From assembly GCA_023376005.1 (NCBI GenBank), contig CM042176.1:10114351-10178350 (forward strand): a stretch of DNA of 64,000 bases. Reading direction: 5' to 3'. The position numbers and the translations under genes are program-made. The notes below the pieces were generated by a model, which saw only the letters and a list, made by a program, of their open reading frames with translations, searched no databases and was not told the DNA's origin. Below, in pieces: positions 1-11,089 of the stretch (position 1 is the stretch's first letter; every line of letters begins with the position of its first letter). Source of the DNA: Doryteuthis pealeii. Taxonomy: Eukaryota > Mollusca > Cephalopoda > Myopsida > Loliginidae.

Positions 1-201
1 TCCTTGTTTGTTTTTCTATCTGTCTATCTATCTATCTATCCTTGTTTGTTTTTCTATCTGTCTATCTATCTATCTATCCTTGTTTGTTTTTCTATCTATC
101 TGTCTATCCTTATTTGTTTTTCTATCTGTCTATCTATCTATCCTTATTTGTTTTCTATCTGTCTATCTATCTGTCTATCTATCTGTCTATCCTTATTTTT
201 T

Positions 202-235
<34 letters not shown>

Positions 236-407
236 CTTGTTTGTTTTCTATCTGTCTATCTCTCTATCTATATATCTGGGATAGAACAGATAGAAAAACA
301 AACAAGGATAGATAGATAGACAGATAGAAAAACAGGATATCCATATATCCTTGTTTGTTTTTCTATCTGTCTATCTATCTATCTATCCTTGTTTGTTTTT
401 CTATCTG

Positions 408-442
<35 letters not shown>

Positions 443-955
443 GTCTATCTATCCTTGTTTGTTTTTCTATCTATCTATCTATCTATCTATCTGTTTGTTT
501 TTCTATCTTCTATCTGTCTATCTATCTATCTATCCTTGTTTGTTTTTCTATCTGTCTATCTATCTATCTATCTTGTTTGTTTTTCTATCTGTCTATCTAT
601 CTATCTATCCTTGTTTGTTTTTCTATCTGTCTATCTATCTGTCTATCTATCTATCTGTCTATCTATCTATCTATCCTTGTTTGTTTTTCTATCTGTCTAT
701 CTATCTATCTGTCTATCTCTATCTTTTGTTTGTTTTTCTATCTATCTATCTATCCTTGTTTGTTTTCTATCTATATCTATCTGTCTATCTATCTATCTGT
801 CTATCTGTCTATCTATCCTTGTTGTTTTTCTATCTATTTATCCTTGTTTGTTTTTCTATCTGTCTATCTATCTATCCTATCTATCTATCTATCTATGTTT
901 GTTTTTCTATCTGTCTATCTATCTATCTATCTATCTATCTATCCTTGTTTGTTTT

Positions 956-989
<34 letters not shown>

Positions 990-1009
990 CTTGTTTGTTT
1001 TTCTATCTG

Positions 1010-1043
<34 letters not shown>

Positions 1044-1063
1044 CTTGTTTGTTTTTCTATCTG

Positions 1064-1097
<34 letters not shown>

Positions 1098-1664
1098 CTT
1101 GTTTGTTTTTCTATCTGTCTATCTATCTATCTATCTATCTATCCTTGTTTGTTTTTCTATCTGTCTATCTGTCTATCTATCTATCTGTTTGTTTTCTATC
1201 TGTCTATCTCTATCTATCTATCCTTGTTTGTTCTATCTGTCTATCTATCTATCTTTCCTTGTGTTTTTCTATCTGTCTATCTATCTATCTATCATTGTTT
1301 GTTTTTCTATCTGTCTATCTATCTATCTATCCTTGTTTGTTTTCTATCTATCTATCTATCTATCTATCCTTGTTTGTTTTTCTATCTATCTATCTATCTA
1401 TCCTTGTTTGTTTTCTATCTGTCTATCTGTCTATCTATCTATCCTTGTTTGTTTTTCTATCTGTCTATCTGTCTATCTATCTATCTATCCTTGTTTGTTT
1501 TTCTATCTGTCTATCTATCTATCTATCCTTGTTTGTTTTTCTATCTGTCTATCTGTCTATCTATCTATCTATCTATCCTTGTTTGTTTTTCTATCTGTCT
1601 ATCTGTCTATCCTTGTTTGTTTTTCTATCTGTCTATCTGTCTATCTATCTATCCTTGTTTGTTT

Positions 1665-1696
<32 letters not shown>

Positions 1697-2049
1697 GTTT
1701 GTTTTTCTATCTGTCTGTCTGTCTATCTATCTATCCTTGTTGTTTTCTATCTGTCTATCTGTCTATCCTTGTTGTTTTTCTTTCTATCTATCTATCTATC
1801 TATCTATCCTGTTTGTTTTTCTATCTGTCTATCTATCTATTATCTTGTTTGTTTTCTATCTGTCTATCTATCTATCTATCTATATCCTTATTTTTTTCTA
1901 TCTGTCTATCTATCTATCTATCTATTTATCCTTATTTGTTTTTCTATCTATCTATCTATCTATCTATCCTTGTTTGTTTTTCTATCTGTCTATCTATCTA
2001 TCTATCTATCCTTGTTTGTTTTTCTATCTGTCTATCTATCCTTTGTTTT

Positions 2050-2087
<38 letters not shown>

Positions 2088-2155
2088 CTTGTTTGTTTTT
2101 CTATCTATCTATCTATCTATCTATCATTGTTTGTTTTTCTATCTATCTATCTATC

Positions 2156-2194
<39 letters not shown>

Positions 2195-2306
2195 CTTGTT
2201 TGTTTTTCGATCTGTCTATCTATCTATCTATCTATCCTTGTTTGTTTTTCTATCTATCTATCTGTCTATCTATCTACCTATCTATCTATCTATCCTTGTT
2301 TGTTTT

Positions 2307-2347
<41 letters not shown>

Positions 2348-2510
2348 GTTGTTTTTCTATCTATCTATCTATCTATCTATCCTTGTTGTTTTCTATCTGT
2401 CTATCTATCTATCTATCTATCCTTTTTGTTTTTCTATCTGTCTATCTATCTATCTATCTATCTATCCTTGTTGTTTTCTATCTATCTATCTATCCATCCT
2501 TGTTTGTTTT

Positions 2511-2552
<42 letters not shown>

Positions 2553-2745
2553 CTTGTTTGTTTTTCTATCTGTCCATCTATCTATCTATCTATCCTTGTT
2601 TGTTTTTCTATCTGTCCATCTATCTATACTTGTTTGTTTTCTATCTATCTATCTATCCTTGTTTGTTTTTCTGTCTGTCTACTTATCTATTCCTTTCTTC
2701 TGTATCTATCTATCTATCTTTGTTTTTCTTCCTGTCTATCCTTGT
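1..2745 (+). repeat. Composite CTAT/CTGT minisatellite array
   Basis: The stretch is built from runs of CTAT with occasional CTGT, punctuated every 30-60 bases by CCTTGTTTGTTTTT. The number of CTAT units per period varies, as expected from slippage. The repeat has no stop codons in any plus-strand frame, so all three frames stay open for about 800 codons; the resulting LSIYLSIYLS-type peptides are artefacts. The array decays after 2690, and a small remnant of the same motif lies at 3345-3367. Confidence 0.97.
279..345 (-). repeat. Inverted segment inside the CTAT array
   Basis: For about 60 bases the array motif is on the opposite strand (AGAAAAACAAACAAGGATAG followed by GATAGATAGATAGACAGATAG), between TATATCTGGG on the left and GGATATCCATATATCC on the right. 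The rest of the array keeps one orientation. Confidence 0.85.
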
Positions 2746-3394
2746 GTAGAGTAATTAAAAATGTCTATAGAAAATTTAAATTGAAAAGAAAATGGTAATC
2801 AAAATTCTGGGTAAAAAGAAAGAAAAAAAGAAATAAGAACAAAAAGAAAAAGTTTTTTAGGATTATAAGCACTCAATGTATGTCAGCCAGTAACCAGTCA
2901 ATGACCCCTGAACTAGATAGAAAAAACAGAAGTCCCAAATTTTCTGCAGAAGAGCAGAAACAGATATTTCCCTTCCCACATCTTGGGACCACAAACAGAA
3001 CTAAAGAAAATTCTGTCTTTTTCGCTGGGGGTCTCACAAGGAGACAGACATTGTTTTTCGGGTTCTGTTGGGGTGTTTTAGCTAGATAGTGGTGATGAAT
3101 TGAATTTATGATAGAAAAGTTTGACCTTACTCTTCCTCTCTGAAAAAAAAAACCCACAAACCGAGCAAGAAATAAACAATCCCTTTTTGATTCTGTGACC
3201 CACTATTCTTTCATATGTTGCTGGGTTTTTTTAACCCACTGTCTATGTGAATGTTACTGCTTGTGTGTTACCCACTAGCTAACCCTCCTACTACTAGACT
3301 ACTTGAGCCTTTTATGGTGCTGTGACCACACTACACTTTTTTTTATCTGTCAATCTATCTATCTATCCTTTCTCTGAATGTTTGAGATGAGGCT
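2746..3394. other. No identifiable feature
   Basis: AT-rich sequence with short A and T runs. Open frames on both strands near 2873-3157 are about 90 codons at most and show no recognisable domain. Confidence 0.5.
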
Positions 3395-3512
3395 TGATGA
3401 TTAGTATTATCTGCATTATTCGGACTATTGTCCTCATCTTCATTGTTATCTGTACAACGTTTCAGTCAATGTGCCCTCCGGCCTTCTTCAGGTATTTCTT
3501 GTCCAACTGGAC
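3395..3512 (-). mobile_element. H1 retroelement tail, left arm of an inverted dimer
   Basis: On the minus strand this carries the H1 tail: CCTGAAGAAGGCC, a purine-rich loop, a GAAACGTTG-like motif, then a tail with AAAGATGAGGACAATAGTC. The head is missing. It abuts the plus-strand copy starting near 3513, so the two copies meet head to head. Confidence 0.75.
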
Positions 3513-3872
3513 ACATGGCCTAGTGAATAAAGGAGTTAGGTTAAGACAGTTCTAATTGACAGTTATCTCTAGACTGCAGGTTTAATCCTGGTTAGGGACA
3601 GGATTAACATAGAATAATAATTAACACGGCTTAACACCTGTACCCCAGCTATGGTTAGTGGAATGAAAGCAGGATACCCCTGTGAATTGAATAAAGGGTT
3701 GGGTTCAAAGTTCCGTGATGGCTCCCGATTACGACAAGAAAGTTCCCTAGTCTGAGAAGGTTCCTGAGTTTGACAAGAAATACCTGAAGAAGGCCAGAGG
3801 GCACATCGACCGAAACGTTGTACATATAACCATGAAGATGAAGGCAATAGACCGAATAACGTAGATAATACT
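3513..3872 (+). mobile_element. H1: tRNA-headed SINE with hammerhead-like tail
   Basis: The head has an A-box-like TGGCCTAGTGAATAAAGG and a B-box-like GGTTTAATCC about 55 bases on. A middle region follows with CCCAGCTATGGTTAG, then imperfect 21-bp repeats around GACAAGAAGGTTCCTGAG. The 3' part contains CTGAAGA (3784-3790), a GGCC...GACC stem and GAAAC (3812-3816), then ATGAAGATGAAGG and a tail. Other copies or pieces lie near 9214, 21038, 24535, 25325 and 59480. The element is non-coding as far as can be seen. Confidence 0.7.
3781..3823 (+). ncRNA. Degenerate hammerhead-like motif of family H1
   Basis: The order is UAC, CUGAAGA, a stem II region opening AGGCC and closing CGACC, then GAA, a palindromic ACGU that could be stem III, U17 and GUA. 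The UAC/GUA strands could form a 3-bp stem I. An extra A lies between A9 and the GGCC strand, so the fit to the consensus is imperfect. Confidence 0.4.
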
Positions 3873-4320
3873 AACTATCTATCCTTGTTTTCCTCTGTCT
3901 GTTTAAAATTTTCCAGTCCCTAATTTTTACATTTCTATAAAGATCAAATCCTGAAGAGCATATAAAAAATTAAAAAATAAAAATTCAATAGCCGAAAAAA
4001 GTTATTTGAAAATTTAAAAGTTATTTTCTTAAAACTCTAAAAATAATCTATGTAGCATATTTTTTATTTATTTATTTTTTTTTTTTTAGTTTTAAAACAA
4101 TATTTTTGTTTAAATTGATGATAAAAACAAAAGTGATTTTTCTGATTCAATTGGCCTATTTTTATTGTCTTAAAAATTGAATAGTGAATTTTAAACGTCT
4201 GGAACTATTTATGTCCAAGATGATATTCACACCATAAATCAAACTCTATTTAATCTATTCAAAAATTTAAGTTTAAAAATGCGCAATATATTTTCCAAGA
4301 TATTTATATATTCAAAAAAT
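3873..4320. other. No identifiable feature
   Basis: Very AT-rich sequence with homopolymer runs; no open frame or repeat family recognised. Confidence 0.5.
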
Positions 4321-4810
4321 GGTAATTTATGAGGAAGTGCGTCCCGGACTCCTGCCTCAGAAATTGCTACTCGGTGACTATTAAAATAATGTCCCCAGCT
4401 ATGTCGGTGTTACTTGAAAGAAAACAACCAACTTAGGGCGTTAAATGTATTTTAGAGGGGGGGGGCTTCTCTTTTTTTGGCGTAATTCTTATTTATTTAT
4501 CGTAATTTGTCGTAATTCTTGTTCATTTATAGAAATTTGTCGTAATTCTTGTTTATTTATCGTAATTTGTCATAATTCTTGTTTAGATATGAAGATGGAT
4601 ATATAGTTTGGAATAGACTGAGATAGATAGATAAACAAAATATAGATAGATTTTTGTCGTAATTCTTGTTTATTTAAACTAAAAACAAGACATTAAACAA
4701 ACATGAATAAAAGAAAATCTGAGACGACATAGCTGGGGACGTTATTTTAATAGTCACCGGGTAGCAATTTCTGAGGCAGGAGACCGGGACGCACTTCCTC
4801 ATAAATTACC
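4321..4810. mobile_element. MITE-A, complete, 8-bp target duplication
   Basis: Inverted termini of about 80 bp start GGTAATTTATGAGGAAGTGC and end with the reverse complement, GCACTTCCTCATAAATTACC. The element is flanked on both sides by CAAAAAAT (4313-4320 and 4811-4818). The interior is AT-rich with repeated TTGTCGTAATTCTTG units and no transposase. An 8-bp duplication fits hAT-like or P-like integration; the family is not assigned. A second copy lies at 35041-35537. Confidence 0.9.
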
Positions 4811-5019
4811 CAAAAAATTATTACTAACAATAGTTGTGTTTCTTTCGGAAGACTGAAGGGACATAAATTATTCCCCCTTTGTTTTTCATGTTTTTTTGTT
4901 GTTTTTGTTTTGTTTTTTTATATCCCAATTTTTAGCCTGGGTTTGAAATAACTGTTTAATGAGTGTCTCCTTATGTTGTTATTATTTTTTACGTTTTGGT
5001 TACGCCATGTAATTTTTTT

Positions 5020-5183
5020 GTTATTTCCTATAAGTCTAACATGATCAATTTATTTTCCCATTAAACTAACCCTAAACCCTAACCCTAAACCAGTCTTCTT
5101 TTTTCCTAGTAGATCAATAAATAAAAATAATTTACCAGTCGAGAGTGGTTCTCCTTTGATCATGTTAGACATAGGAAATAAAA
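5020..5183. mobile_element. MITE-C with internal telomere-like repeats
   Basis: Termini read GTTATTTCCTATAAGTC TAACATGATCAA on the left and its inverse on the right (GATCATGTTAGACATAGGAAA). The interior holds AACCCTAAACCCTAACCC-type sequence at 5067-5091. A second copy is at 29069-29258 and a right half at 24463-24525. Confidence 0.75.
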
Positions 5184-5356
5184 CCACTTTTTTTATATGA
5201 AATTTTCAAGCATCTAGGCTTCCATAACTAAATTCGTAAATCAAAAATTAAGAAATTTTAAGAAAGGGTCATAATGCATACCATGAGTTGTTCTCTCTTG
5301 TTGCCAGCACGTTATTAGGTATTATTTATTACTGTTGGATAGCCTTCTTACTTACG

Positions 5357-5520
5357 GAGTGGTAGTACCTGTTAGGGTCCCATCTATCTGTTAAATAGAA
5401 AAAATGAGTTTTTAAAAAAATGAGTTTAAAAAAAAAAGAATTTGAATACCATCAAAAATGAATAAAAGAAAATATCTTCTGCATAAAATAACCCAAAAAG
5501 AGTTGACATGCTAAATAATA
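5357..5520 (+). mobile_element. R1 retroposon, 3' fragment
   Basis: Carries the R1 core GGTAGTACCTGTTAGGGTCC followed by a diverged tail ending AAGAGTTGACATGC. Confidence 0.75.
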
Positions 5521-5625
5521 TATATTATAGACATAAAACATATATACAAATATAATATATACATTGAGAATTAGACTCACCAGATATACCAACTAAGAAG
5601 CATACGTGGACTCCACAGCTACAAC

Positions 5626-5658
<33 letters not shown>

Positions 5659-6627
5659 TGTATATGATAATTTAATTACAAGGTAAATTAAGATCACTCA
5701 GTATTTGTAGTTACATAAACATGATATTCAGATGGGCTTATATTCATGCATAAATATTAAATGCCACGTGTCGATTGTCAAGGGAGATAACTCCTTAAAA
5801 TATTTTACTACTTACTTCCCTTTTTCATCAATTTTTTTTTTTTCCTGAAATATTCATATTTTTTTCTTCTTATTCTTTATTTTTCTCTTTTTGCAGGTAT
5901 GAACAAGCTATTTCGGCAGAAAATCAACACCTGAGGGAAAGAAGAAGAAAAAAACTTTGCATAAAAGTTAATTTTATCGTCAAGTCCCACAGTAAAATAG
6001 TAGATAAAATTCTGATAAAAAATTGTGTAAAACTCTAAGCATAATTTTGATGTTTCAAAATGTTGTCCTCATCTTTATTGTGGCATAGATGTTGATAGGT
6101 ATACATCCTGTGTCCCTGACGCACAAAAATCTAAAAGGACGCAGTAAAATCATATCCATGCGTCCCAGTGTTTTTCTTTTTTCTTCCCACACCATTTCAA
6201 GCTAACTGTAAATACATTTCAATAGTTTCTTAGAAATGAATTACACAGGATAGGTTTCAAGGTAGGAGTTAGCTGGCTTTCATTGTTTCCCCAGATCATA
6301 AATAAAAACCTTACAATCTATTAAGAAACTTTAGTTGGGACCCATATATTTTCCCAGGGACTCATTCAAGGCAAATATGTGTGTCCCAGGATGCACTAAA
6401 TTAAAAATCTATCAGCATTACTGTTGTGATATTTATAAACACTACATTCATGCCGCTGTATCCTGAGATTTTGTTTAGATTTTTTGTTTACCTTAGACTA
6501 AAGTCATTATCAGTCGATAACCCTGAGTTCAAGTATGGTTTCAGAGGTTTAATAGTGTTTCTCCTAATTCAGGGCACTCTTAACAGCTTAAAATGCCACC
6601 AGACTTATGGACAGACCAAAACCCAAA
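5521..6627. other. Mostly unassigned; TA microsatellite and H1 tail scrap
   Basis: A TA microsatellite lies at about 5615-5665. A minus-strand scrap of the H1 tail (TGTTGTCCTCATCTTTATTG) lies at 6060-6080. No gene is recognised; an 85-codon open frame at 6426-6683 runs into repeat sequence. Confidence 0.5.
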
Positions 6628-7105
6628 ACCGTGCGGTGAGAAGCGACATCTTGAGAGCCAACGACAGCGTCTTCTCTCAGTGAGCAACTTAGGCTAGGTG
6701 GGCGGTTTGAGAGGCCCCCTCCAATCAATTGGCTGGTCATGTTGAGCCCTAGCACCTATATGATTGTCCCAACGCTATTGCCCTTATTGCAAGCCTCAAC
6801 CTTTTTCATCATATATGTACTAGAAGACTGTGGCTGAGGGTTTCATGTCCTGGGAATGACGTTAAACTCTATCTGATGGTGAGGTTCCAATTCTGGAGGT
6901 CTGGAGAATGTGTAGCACCCCTTCATCACCATTGCTCCCTGGTCCACTTTGACCCAGAGTGGTAGTACCTGTTAGGATCCCATGTATGGGTTAAATAGAA
7001 AAATGTGTTTATAAAAAAAAAATTAGATATCCATTAAGAATGAATTTATTTCAAAACTTTGTTGGCATTAAATGACCCACCGAGTTTGATATACCATAAA
7101 CCAAA
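6628..7105 (+). mobile_element. R1 retroposon copy
   Basis: Begins with GTGCGGTGAGAAGCGACATC, which is also part of the 7720-8612 monomer, and continues through CCTAGCACCTATATGATTG, GGTGAGGTTCCAATTCTGG and the R1 core to CCCACCGAGTTTGATATACC. No open frame is conserved between copies. Confidence 0.8.
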
Positions 7106-7165
7106 CTTATTGACTGAAATGTGATTAATATATTGGCATGATCTATGTTTATGTATACTGTTATA

Positions 7166-7556
7166 GGTAATCTGAACATTAGTTACATAAATGAGAGTAA
7201 CCTCCCCTTGTTTGATTCACTTTGAGGAAGTCGTATGTTTTGGTTGGCCATTTTCATTTCACCATAAATCTCCACTGAAAATACGCTTTTGTTCGAATCA
7301 ATACAACTGCATGTTTTAACACAAAAATATAAAATATTTTCTTAATAACAATTAAATTCATTTCAAATAATGCGCAAGAACACATTTTATGATATTTTCG
7401 TGTTAAAACATGCAGTTGTATTGATTCGAAGAAATTTGTATTTTCAGTGTAGATTTACGGTGAAATGAAAATGGTCGACCAAAACATACGGCTTCCTCAA
7501 AATGAAACAAACAAGGGGAGGTTACTCTCATTTATGTAGCTAATGTTCAGATTACC
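7166..7556. mobile_element. MITE-B, foldback, 8-bp target duplication
   Basis: A nearly complete inverted repeat starting GGTAATCTGAACATTAG and ending CTAATGTTCAGATTACC, flanked by CTGTTATA on both sides (7158-7165 and 7557-7564). The arms reach nearly to the centre at TAACAATTAAATTCATTTC. No coding capacity. Other copies are at 15849-16285 and 57004-57373. Confidence 0.92.
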
Positions 7557-7719
7557 CTGTTATATACCCATTACGTTGAGCATATAATGTGCGAGAAAGA
7601 GACAGGGGGAGATGATAGATTGGTTCCTACTTGTTCTCTGTTTATCTACTTTGTTGGCCGCCATCTTCTCAAAGCTGTTGGGCTTTCTTTTCTCTGTTTG
7701 GGCTGTTCAAGCTGGGTGT

Positions 7720-8612
7720 TTGCTCATTTCTTATGGATTGATCAATACACAAGATGTTGTTGTTTTCTTTATAGTTTTTTTATTAAAACAACCCGAGCCC
7801 AAAACCGCGCGTTGAGAAGCGACATCTTGAGAGCCAACAATAGTGTCTGCTCATTTCTTATGGATTGATCAATACACAAGACGTAGTTTTCTTTATAGCT
7901 TCTTTATTAAAACAACCCAAGCCCAAAACTCTGCGGCGAGAAGTGACATCTTGAGAGCCAACGACAGTGTCTGCTCATTTCTTATGAATTGATCAATACA
8001 CAAGACGTTGTTGTTTTCTTTATAGCTTTTTTATTAAAACAACCCGAGCCCAAAACCATGCGGTGAGAAGCGACATCTTGAGAGCCAACGACAGTGTCTG
8101 CTCATTTCTTATGGATTGATCAATACACAAGACGTTGTTGTTTTCTTTATAGCTTTTTTTATTAAAACAACCCGAGCCCAAAACCATGCGGTGAGAAGCG
8201 ACATCTTGAGAGCCAACGACAGTGTCTGCTCATTTCTTATGGATTGATCAATACACAAGATGTTGTTTTCTTTATAGCTCTTTTATTAAAAAACCTGAGC
8301 CCAAAACCGCGCATTGAGAAGCGACATCTTGAGAGCCAACGACAGTGTCTGCTCATTTCTTATGAATTGATCAATACACAAGACGTTGTTGTTTTCCTTA
8401 TAGCTTTTTTATTAAAACAACCCGAGCCCAAAATCATGCGGTGAGAAGTGACATCTTAAGAGCCAACAACAGTGTCTGCTCATTTCTTATGGATTGATCA
8501 ATACACAAGACGTTGTTTTCTTTATAGTTTTTTTATTAAAACAACCCGAGCCCAAAACTGTGTGGTGAGAAGCGTCATCTTGAGAGCCAAAGACAGCGTC
8601 TTCTCTCAGCGA
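7720..8612 (+). repeat. Tandem array, ~125-bp monomer, about seven copies
   Basis: Each unit contains CTCATTTCTTATGGATTGAT, CACAAGACGTTGTTGTTTTC, TTATTAAAACAACCCGAGCC and GAGAAGCGACATCTTGAGAG. Units start near 7722, 7849, 7971, 8099, 8228, 8350 and 8478, a spacing of about 122-129. The last part of the monomer is shared with 6628-6690. Confidence 0.92.
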
Positions 8613-8713
8613 GCAACTTGTCCAACTGACTAAAACTGTCTCACACATCCTAATGGCGTGTTTCCAAAGGGGTTAAGTAAAGCTTACCACATGTCAATCA
8701 CTGTAACGGTTAA

Positions 8714-9076
8714 GGTAATTTTCCATTTAACCCCTTCCAATTTTGAATCTTCAACAATTCAATTAAAATATATCTACATATGGCCGGTTTAGCTCAGTTG
8801 GTAGAGTGTTCGGCTGGGAACCTCAAGGTTCCTGGTTCGATACCGGTCCTCACCAAATCAGTGTATGAGTAGCACAGGGAGCTGTGCGGTGAAAGTGAGG
8901 AGCTGATGGTAGGTGTGGCGCTTTGCCTAAGATGCGAAAAAGCAATCTCCTTGGTCTAGCACTAGTGAAAAGGGGATAGACTCCCTCGCTGATTGGCTGA
9001 ATCATGTATGAAGTGTAGTTAGATTTTTGAATTAAAGTTTATTGAAAATTCAAATAATGGGGTAAATGGAAAGTTA
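8714..9076. mobile_element. MITE-D interrupted by SINE-T
   Basis: The left end GGTAATTTTCCATTTAACCC and right end GGGGTAAATGGAAAGTTAC are inverted relative to each other, with further inverted matches (TTGAATCTTCAACAATTC against GAATTAAAGTTTATTGAAA). SINE-T sits between the halves. A right half of the same family is at 33830-33901. No clear target duplication. Confidence 0.75.
8782..9000 (+). mobile_element. SINE-T, tRNA-derived, 3'-truncated
   Basis: The tRNA-like head GGCCGGTTTAGCTCAGTTGG has an A box (TAGCTCAGTTGG), and the B box is GGTTCGATACC. The body includes TGAGTAGCACAGGGAGCTGT, GGAGCTGATGGTAGGTGTGG and CTAGTGAAAAGGGGATAGAC. It stops at GATTGGCTGA, where MITE-D resumes. Confidence 0.88.
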
Positions 9077-9145
9077 CGCTAGTGAAAAGGGGATAAACTC
9101 CCTCGCTGTCTGGCTGATATCGACTTTAGGCCACCCCAACGACTT
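9077..9145 (+). mobile_element. SINE-T 3' fragment
   Basis: Starts at GCTAGTGAAAAGGGGATAAA immediately after the MITE-D right end and runs to GGCCACCCCAACGACTTTAC. Confidence 0.8.
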
Positions 9146-9897
9146 TACTTATTTTATATCTAGCTACACTACTTACATGATTCATAGGCTACTCCTGAAT
9201 TATGTAACAATACCACAATAAAGATGAGGACAACAGTCCAAAACATCAAGATCATTCACATAAAGTCACATCTCAAAAATACAGACAAATAATATCTCAG
9301 TATAATTATTTGTACTCGAAAAAAAACAAAAAAAAACCCGAGTGGTGTAAAATAAATTTTTGAAAAGATATTTCTTGAAGGCAGAAAATTAAATAAATAA
9401 AATAAAACGTTTTAAAAATTTGTTAAATTACTTACGTAAAAAGCATCATATTCACTCTACTCCACTGAGATATTTTTGTTTTACGACAGTAGGGACCTCC
9501 AAAACGTTTCTATATTTTCTGATTTAATTATTCAGACTATTATCTTCAGAGAAAAATTTAAAAATCGTACTAGTAAAATATATTTTGTTCAGATTTCATA
9601 AAATTAAATTGTGGTCAAGGGAGTCGACCTAGTAAAAGAAGTATTTCCCTTAATATATTTTAGGAAAAAATATTTTAAACATTCATTCATCTAAAGGTAA
9701 ATAAGTATCGAAATTTCATTAAAATTTAAGAATTAATTTATTTTTCATAGAATTTTAATATTTTTATGCATTAATGATACTGACTATAAATTAAATACTC
9801 ATTGATATTAAAGACTATTTAGTCTCTACCCGNAGGAGAGGAGGAAGAAGAGGAGGAGGAGATCTCAAATTAGTTTGACTAAGGAGAAAATAGACCC
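9146..9897. other. Mostly unassigned AT-rich DNA with an H1 tail scrap
   Basis: An H1-like tail fragment (CAATAAAGATGAGGACAACAG) lies at about 9214-9300. One undetermined base (N) is at 9833, followed by a purine-rich GGAGGAAGAAGAGGAGG run. No gene seen. Confidence 0.5.
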
Positions 9898-9982
9898 TTT
9901 TTTTTTTCAAAATTCAGTTTTCCTTCTCCTAGACTGGTTGCCATACCAATGTTAAAGACCCCAATCTGCCTTACTATTTATC
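9898..9982 (-). mobile_element. SINE-V fragment
   Basis: Matches the fuller minus-strand copy at 47338-47552 through CAGTTTTCCTTCTCCTAGAC and CCCCAATCTGCCTTACTATT. It ends where Helitron sequence begins. Confidence 0.65.
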
Positions 9983-10428
9983 TAATTGTATTTATATATA
10001 CAACAAAATAGCAGTTTACAGTATGAACGTGAAGGCTAATTTGCATATTGATATTAAAAATTTGATTTTAAAAAATTATGTGTGTAGTATATTGATTTCT
10101 AATTGTTTGGTTTTAATTTAATGAATACGAGAAAAAGTCTTGGGGATGAATCTTAAAAAAATCCATTAACAAGAAGAAATAACTGTATTTTATTGTTTAC
10201 TTCCTATTTCAAGTAAATAATTAAATTAGGAAAATTTAGCATTGAAAGACTGGAGTGATGGAAGAGTAAAGTCCAGTTGTTCTATTTTTCGATTATACCC
10301 CTCCTCTGTTTCAAATCTTTTTATCTGCATTCTTATTTAGTTTCATTAGCATTTCTAATTTAATATAATATTTTATTACATTAAAACTTAAATACTTGCA
10401 CCCTATGGAGGGTGCATATATTTGCTAG
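9983..10428 (+). mobile_element. Helitron, 5'-truncated, with intact 3' terminus
   Basis: Shares the family body (ATTGTATTTATATATACAAC; GATTTCTAATTGTTTGGTTT) and ends in the hairpin TGCACCCTATGGAGGGTGCA, then TATATTTG and CTAG followed by T. A hairpin about 10 bases before CTAG is the Helitron 3' signature. No Rep/helicase is encoded. Confidence 0.85.
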
Positions 10429-10480
10429 TAAAAATAAATCTGTAAATAAAGAAATCTCTGTTCTTTTTCTTTTTTTTCTT

Positions 10481-10522
<42 letters not shown>

Positions 10523-10828
10523 CAGGGTCCAAGATTTGAGGGCCATTGAGCCCTACCCAATTGTTAGTCTGGTGCTGGCTACTGGTCTCTAAATATTCCT
10601 AAATTTGGAATTTTAAAAATTGGAAAATAAAGTATGACAATTATTGACAAAATCATTTGCTAAATTATCTATATTAGCAGGACCTGTGGATATACCACAG
10701 TATGAAAATTTAATTATTACAACTTTGATATGTTTACTTAAGAGCTATTGCAAAAAGTTTGATATGTAAAAAGTATAATAATCTTTATTAAATCTCTTCT
10801 CTCTCTCTCTCTCTCTCTTCTCTCTCTT
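10429..10828. other. Poly-T tract and AT-rich spacer
   Basis: A near-pure T run of about 50 bases at 10470-10519 and a CT microsatellite at 10797-10830. No gene seen. Confidence 0.6.
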
Positions 10829-11060
10829 CCAGTTGGAGTTTGGGGAATGTGGAGCACCCCTTCATCACCATTGCTCTCTGGTCCATTCTGACCTGGCAGT
10901 GGTAGTACCTGTTAGGGTCCCATCTATGGGTTAAATAGGAAAATGTATTTATAAAAAAAATTAAGTATCCATTAAGAACGACTTTATTTCAAAACTTTAT
11001 CGGCACTAAATGACCCACTAAAGTTGATATGCCGTAAAACAAAACAAACCAAACCAAATG
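10829..11060 (+). mobile_element. R1 retroposon, 5'-truncated
   Basis: From AGTTGGAGTTTGGGGAATGT through the R1 core to GATATGCCGTAAAACAAAAC and an A/C-rich tail. Confidence 0.85.
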
Positions 11061-11089
11061 ATTATGGTATAGAAGTATCTACAATCTCA

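Noticed and set aside
1..2745. Regular short repeats that could be mistaken for a CRISPR array
   Set aside because: The intervals between repeats are themselves CTAT runs, not unique spacers, and the DNA is plainly eukaryotic.
351..2798. Three overlapping plus-strand frames of about 800 codons
   Set aside because: They are the CTAT array read in all three frames, with no domain and no codon structure beyond the repeat.
5067..5091. True telomere or chromosome end
   Set aside because: Only a few degenerate units, enclosed in MITE-C.
8782..8855. Possible functional tRNA gene
   Set aside because: The A and B boxes belong to the repeated SINE-T head, which has the same body downstream in all copies. 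No convincing acceptor stem closes the cloverleaf.
9833..9833. Ambiguous base N
   Set aside because: A single undetermined base in purine-rich sequence; no biological meaning inferred.
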